A stretch of DNA of 64,000 nucleotides from Deltaproteobacteria bacterium (GTDB lineage Bacteria > Myxococcota > Myxococcia > Myxococcales > 40CM-4-68-19). The translations under genes and the position numbers were made by a program. Position 1 is the stretch's first letter, and each line of letters opens with the position of its first letter. Positions 59,626 through 64,000 of this stretch are shown one piece after another. The notes beneath the pieces are model-generated. The model was given only the letters and a program-made list of their open reading frames with translations, was not told where the DNA came from and searched no databases. The stretch spans positions 1-64,000 of the forward strand of contig JANYKT010000019.1 of the NCBI GenBank assembly GCA_025358085.1, in the 5' to 3' direction.

Positions 59626-60339
59626 ATGCTTCCCCGCATGGCGATCCGCATTGGAGGGGGCAGCAGCGCGCCGTTTTACCGCGCGACCGAAGAGTCTGGC
59701 GCGGTAGAGATCGTGCTCTACCATGACGTTCTCTGCTCCTGGTGCTACGTGGCCGACGCGCGGCTCGACTTCCTGCGCGACGAATACGGCGCCAGCATCC
59801 GGTGGCGGTTTCGCCCTTATCCGCTGCGGCCGGAAAATCAGTTGCCGGACAAGAAGCAGCGCGCCGTTCTGGCCCGGCACTTCCGCCGCGTTGCAAAGGA
59901 GTCCGAGGGCAAAGGGGTGAAGCCGGATCTCTGGTCAGGGCAAGATCCGCCCTCGAGCAGCCTGCCTCCGCTGGTGGCGCTCGAAGCCGCGCTGCCGCAG
60001 GGCGAGCACCTGCAGCACGAACTTTTGCGTGCCATGCGCAAGGCCGCTTTTCTCGACGGCATCAATGTCGCGCGGCGCGATGTGCAGCTCGAGCTGGCGT
60101 CCCGCGTGGGGCTCGATCTGCACTGCTTCCTCGAGCGGTTGGACGACCCGCGCACCGCGCAGTCGGTCAGCGACGCGACCGGCGAGGCCGACGCGCTGGG
60201 CATCAAGGGCTGCCCCGCGCTGGTCATCGGCGGCGAGTGGCTGATGCAGGGGTGCCGCGAGCTGTCTGAGTACCGACACGTCATCGACAAGTACCTGCGC
60301 GAGCGCGCGGTCAGCATGCCCCTGCGCATGATGCACTGA
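59626..60339 (+). CDS. DsbA-family oxidoreductase
   Basis: VEIVLYHDVLCSWCYVADARLDFL (CxxC)...GIKGCPALVIGGEWLMQGCRELSEY. Confidence 0.85.
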   Translation: MLPRMAIRIGGGSSAPFYRATEESGAVEIVLYHDVLCSWCYVADARLDFLRDEYGASIRWRFRPYPLRPENQLPDKKQRAVLARHFRRVAKESEGKGVKPDLWSGQDPPSSSLPPLVALEAALPQGEHLQHELLRAMRKAAFLDGINVARRDVQLELASRVGLDLHCFLERLDDPRTAQSVSDATGEADALGIKGCPALVIGGEWLMQGCRELSEYRHVIDKYLRERAVSMPLRMMH

Positions 60340-60352
60340 TTGGGGACACCAC

Positions 60353-60396
60353 ACGCAACTCCCCGTGCCAACCTTCAAACTTGGCACGAGTTGCGT
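60353..60396. repeat. Long imperfect inverted repeat (hairpin)
   Basis: ACGCAACT-ccc-CGTGCCAA-ccttcaaac-TTGGCACG-AGTTGCGT; 16 paired bases with a 3-nt bulge. Confidence 0.8.
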
Positions 60397-60615
60397 AGGG
60401 TTTCCCCGGCACGGGCGTGAGACAGCGCGCAATGCTCGTCCTCGTGACCACCTCGCGGGTGACGCGCACCGACCCCTACGACGCGCCGCCCTTTGTCATC
60501 GGCAATGGCACTTCCGCGGCCTCGCTCGACGTCATTGCGTTCCAGGTGGCGGCGAGTCTCTGACCACGCTTTCGTTCCCCTGTGCAACAGCCCACCCCGC
60601 GAGCGCCCTTTTGTT

Positions 60616-62796
60616 ATGATGACGAACATGGCCCCTGTACTCGCGTCGCTGCTCATTCTCGCCGGCCTCGGCTTCTTCTTCTGGACGATGTCGTATCGGA
60701 TCCGCCCGCTGCTCTTCGCCCGCAAGGACGTCCGCTGGGACGAGCCGGCCGCGCGCACGGAAAAGCTGCTCGAGTATGGCTTCGGCCAGAAACGCATGCC
60801 GTCCAAGCCCGAGCGCGCGGCCGGCATGGCGCATATCTGGATCTTCGTTGCCTTCATCATCGCGCAGCTCGGCACGCTGACCTCGTTCGGCCTCGCCTAC
60901 GACGCTAACTTCCATCTGCCCTTCCTCGGCCATGAGGCGCGACTCGGGCAGCTCTACCTCTTCGGCAAAGACCTGGTCGATATCCTCGGCACGCTTGGCT
61001 GCGCGGTCTTTCTTTACTTGCGCGTGGTGCAGAAGAAGGAGCGACTGACCCTCTCGTGGGAGGGGACTTTCATTCTCTGCATGATCATCAGCGTGCTCTG
61101 GACCGACGTGCTGATCGACGCAGCCGTCCTCGCCAGGAGCGCTGGCCCCGTTCCCTGGTATCTCCCGGTCTCGGGCCACGTCGCGTCTTTCTTCCTCTAT
61201 GGAATGTCGCCGTCGGCCGTCGGCACTTTGATTACCACCGGCGTGCTCCTGCACATTGCCATCGTCATGGCTTTCCTGAATTTCCTGCCGCTGGGAAAGC
61301 ACTTCCACATCATCACCGGACTGCCGACCGTCTATTTCCAGCGGCTGACTCCGCAGGGGCAATTGTCGAAGCTCGACCTCGAGAACAGCGAGAAGTTCGG
61401 CGTCGCCAAATTGACCGATCTCTCGTGGAAAGAGGTGCTCGATACCTATTCATGCACTGAATGCGGCCGCTGCCAGACCTATTGCCCAACCTATGTGACC
61501 GGCAAGCCGCTGACGCATAAGGAAGTCAATCGCGCCATTCGCCACCACGCGCAGGAGGTGGCGGAGGAGATGCCGCTTCCGCTGACCATGCTGCTGCGCC
61601 AGTTGAATCGCATCCAGCCGGTGGCGGGCGGGGCCGGCTCCGGAAACGGACACTCGAATGGTGACGGCGCCGGTAATGGACACGCGACCGATCCGGCGAC
61701 CGGGAGCGCGGGCGCGTTCGCGAGCGGCCTGCAGCTCCCGGCCGAGATGATTGAAAAGCTGCAGCCATTGGTCGGCGATCATGGCGTTTTGCCTGATGAG
61801 ACCATCTGGGCGTGTACCACCTGCGGCTGGTGCGAGCAGGCTTGTCCGGTCTTCATCGAGCAATTGCCGCGCATCATTGATATGCGCCGCAATCTCGTCT
61901 TGATGGAGTCGCGGTTCCCCGAAGCGGCGGCGCGCGTCTTCAAGGGAATGGAGACGCAGGGCAACCCCTGGGGAATGGGCAGCAACCGCCGCGCCGAGTG
62001 GTGCGCCGATCTGGACGTGCCCACCGCCGCGTCGATGAAGGAAGCCGCGCAATCGTATGAATATCTCTTCTTCGTCGGCTGCGCGGGCTCCTTCGACGAC
62101 CGGCAGAAGAAGGTCTCGCGCGCGCTGATCCAGATCCTGAAAGAAGCCAAAGTCAGTTTCTGCATCCTGGGCGAGGAGGAGACCTGCACTGGCGATTCCG
62201 CCCGCCGCCTGGGGAATGAATACCTCTTCCAGGCGCTCGCCACGCAGAACGTCGAGACCCTCAATGGCTATGGGGTGCGAAAGATCATCACGCAATGCCC
62301 CCATTGCTTCAATACACTCGGCAAGGAATACCCCCAGTTCGGCGGCGACTTCAAAGTCCTGCACCACAGCGAATTGATTGCCCAGCTCATCGCCGACGGC
62401 CGGCTCAAGGTCGGGCAGGTCACGCTCGATGAGCCGGTAACACTCCACGACAGCTGCTACCTCGCGCGCCACAACGGCGTGACCGAAGCGCCGCGCCAGG
62501 CGCTGGTCTCGCTCGGAATCAAGATCACGGAGATGGACCGCAATCGCACCGAGACCTTCTGTTGCGGAGCGGGCGGCGGACGCATGTGGCTCGAGGAGAC
62601 CATCGGCCAACGCATCAATCAAAACCGGGTTGAAGAGGCGGTCGCGACCATCGGCAACAAAGGCATCATCGCCACCAGCTGTCCTTTCTGTCTGACCATG
62701 ATCAAGGACGGCATTAGCGAGACGGGCAATGCCGATACCATGCAGGCAAAGGACATCGCCGAGCTGGTGGCCATGGGTCTGCAAACGCGCCCGTGA
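60616..62796 (+). CDS. Heterodisulfide reductase-related membrane iron-sulfur protein
   Basis: N-terminal TM helices; CTECGRCQTYCP and CTTCGWCEQACP; C-terminal CCG-type domains CPHCFNTLGKEYP...DSCYLARHN...FCCGAGGGRMW...SCPFCLTMI. Confidence 0.93.
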   Translation: MMTNMAPVLASLLILAGLGFFFWTMSYRIRPLLFARKDVRWDEPAARTEKLLEYGFGQKRMPSKPERAAGMAHIWIFVAFIIAQLGTLTSFGLAYDANFHLPFLGHEARLGQLYLFGKDLVDILGTLGCAVFLYLRVVQKKERLTLSWEGTFILCMIISVLWTDVLIDAAVLARSAGPVPWYLPVSGHVASFFLYGMSPSAVGTLITTGVLLHIAIVMAFLNFLPLGKHFHIITGLPTVYFQRLTPQGQLSKLDLENSEKFGVAKLTDLSWKEVLDTYSCTECGRCQTYCPTYVTGKPLTHKEVNRAIRHHAQEVAEEMPLPLTMLLRQLNRIQPVAGGAGSGNGHSNGDGAGNGHATDPATGSAGAFASGLQLPAEMIEKLQPLVGDHGVLPDETIWACTTCGWCEQACPVFIEQLPRIIDMRRNLVLMESRFPEAAARVFKGMETQGNPWGMGSNRRAEWCADLDVPTAASMKEAAQSYEYLFFVGCAGSFDDRQKKVSRALIQILKEAKVSFCILGEEETCTGDSARRLGNEYLFQALATQNVETLNGYGVRKIITQCPHCFNTLGKEYPQFGGDFKVLHHSELIAQLIADGRLKVGQVTLDEPVTLHDSCYLARHNGVTEAPRQALVSLGIKITEMDRNRTETFCCGAGGGRMWLEETIGQRINQNRVEEAVATIGNKGIIATSCPFCLTMIKDGISETGNADTMQAKDIAELVAMGLQTRP

Positions 62797-63764
62797 TCGT
62801 CACCGTGCGCGAGTTCCTGCTCGAACAGGACCTCGAACGAGCGTGTGAGTTGGGCGTGCGCGCGCGCGAGGATGACCCAGCGGTGGAACCTTTCGCGCAG
62901 CGCTTGCCGGTCATCGCCTCGGGCCCGCGCGCGTTGTTGGAGCTGTGGCAGGTGGCCGAGGGTGAGGACGGACTTTTATATGGCATCGCCTTCGCCGCCG
63001 TCCGCGAGGCGCGAAGGCGTAAGCCCAGCAAGGCCGAGCACCAGTCGCCCATGCTGGCCGGACTCTCGGCTCCCGAGTCTTCGCAGCCTTTTAGCCCCGC
63101 AGATGCGCACCTGAGCATTGAAGTTTACGGAGTGGTCGATCGCACGCTGCGGCGCCAGGGACTGGGCCGGCAGCTCTTCGAGCCTGTCGTTCAGTTCGCC
63201 CTCAATGCGCCGGGCACCACGCTGCGGGCGCGCATCCCCGAGGCGCCGCCGGCGGAGAAGTTCCTCACGGCGTTGGGCTTTGGGCAGGCGTCGGCGCAGC
63301 TGTCTCTGGCGCGCGCCGTGGAAGCGCCGGCGCCGCGCGAGACGCCGGGCGTGATCGTCAAGCCTCTCAACCGGCGCGACCGGCGCTCTACCGAAGCTTA
63401 CCGAAAGTTATCGAATGAAGCCTGGGTGGACGCGCCCGATGCATTCGAGACCCGCGCCGATGAGCTTGCGCAACTGCTCGGCGACCTGGGCCGGGTATTG
63501 CTGCTGGCCGAAATGGAATCGAGACCGGCGGGATACTTGTCGGCGGTCTGGCTGGGGGAAACCCTGGCTATCGAAGAGGTCGCGGTCTTGCCGCACTATC
63601 GCCGGAGCGGAATCGGCCGCGCATTGGTGACCGCGGCACTTCAGCAAGCGCGAACGGTCCTGTTGACCGTCAGCGAAAGGAACGCGGCGGCGCGCGCCTT
63701 GTATAAAGGTCTGGGGTTTCAACAGGTGGGCCGCCGGCTGGTCTGGGAGCTCAAAGCAGCGTGA
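62793..63764 (+). CDS. GNAT acetyltransferase (tandem GNAT-like domains)
   Basis: Two GNAT-like folds; second with LAIEEVAVLPHYRRSGIGRALVTAALQQARTVLLTVSERNAAARALYKGLGFQQVGRR. Confidence 0.85.
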   Translation: MIVTVREFLLEQDLERACELGVRAREDDPAVEPFAQRLPVIASGPRALLELWQVAEGEDGLLYGIAFAAVREARRRKPSKAEHQSPMLAGLSAPESSQPFSPADAHLSIEVYGVVDRTLRRQGLGRQLFEPVVQFALNAPGTTLRARIPEAPPAEKFLTALGFGQASAQLSLARAVEAPAPRETPGVIVKPLNRRDRRSTEAYRKLSNEAWVDAPDAFETRADELAQLLGDLGRVLLLAEMESRPAGYLSAVWLGETLAIEEVAVLPHYRRSGIGRALVTAALQQARTVLLTVSERNAAARALYKGLGFQQVGRRLVWELKAA

Positions 63765-64000
63765 GTGTTCTCGTGCGCCGGGCGCGGCCGGAAGACGACG
63801 CGGCCATCGGTGAGGTGTTGATTCAGGGATATGTCACCGCTTATGCGCGGAAGATGCCGCACGTCATCGTCGGAGAGGAGCGCCGCGCGGACTTGCGCAA
63901 CGTTTCCCAGCGCCGCGGGTATGCAACCATACTCGTTGCCGAGCTTGACGGCCGCGTCGTCGGCACCGTCGCGCTGTTTGCCTACGGCGCGCCGACCTGC
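63761..64000 (+). CDS. GNAT acetyltransferase (3' end outside window)
   Basis: GTG overlapping previous stop; VSVLVRRARPEDDAAIGEVLIQGYVTAYARKMP...ATILVAELDGRVVGTVALF. Confidence 0.75.
   Translation, partial: MSVLVRRARPEDDAAIGEVLIQGYVTAYARKMPHVIVGEERRADLRNVSQRRGYATILVAELDGRVVGTVALFAYGAPTC

Noticed and set aside
60381-60398. Sigma-54 promoter-like TTGGCACG...TTGCGT in the 60353-60396 palindrome
   Set aside because: Spacing between GG and GC is 8 nt on the + strand and 11 nt on the - strand, not the canonical 10 nt; the match follows from the palindrome.

Overview
A 64 kb, GC-rich, densely coded chromosomal window, probably from a myxobacterial/deltaproteobacterial-type Gram-negative (inferred from gene content and order only). 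Most of it is core metabolism and envelope biogenesis: MoxR/DUF58/BatA-like cluster; nagZ and dacB (divergent); ssb, recQ, radC; trxB, moaC; glmU-glmS-ugd; wecB; kdsB-pyrG-kdsA-...-kdsC-lpxL-like-lptC-lptA-lptB-rpoN-hpf-ptsN-(antisense S9 peptidase)-hprK-rapZ; purF; NlpC/P60; psuG; Sua5/YrdC-purL; rimK; a heterodisulfide-reductase-like Fe-S membrane protein; GNATs. I saw no rRNA, tRNA, CRISPR array or intact transposon. The most striking observation is at 23241-23699(-23765). A peroxiredoxin-like reading frame carries an in-frame TGA (23382-23384) at the position where the peroxidatic Cys of this family is expected (NRGHW-U-SVCRQQL, i.e. UxxC). A strong hairpin follows (23389-23418; 6-bp upper stem, loop AGUUG starting 17 nt after the TGA) and fits the published bacterial SECIS rules. 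This looks like a selenocysteine peroxiredoxin that ORF callers split. It is translationally abutted to a Cys-rich lipoprotein gene, and an unexplained in-frame TAG separates it from a 21-codon family-like C-terminal tail. Also notable: a leaderless multidomain putative peptidoglycan/chitosan hydrolase with a coupled Ig/transthyretin-like partner (44126-47331), a 27-bp tandem repeat at the 3' end of dacB, a truncated Uma2-like remnant, an orphan MshEN/GspE-N-like protein and several intergenic hairpins.
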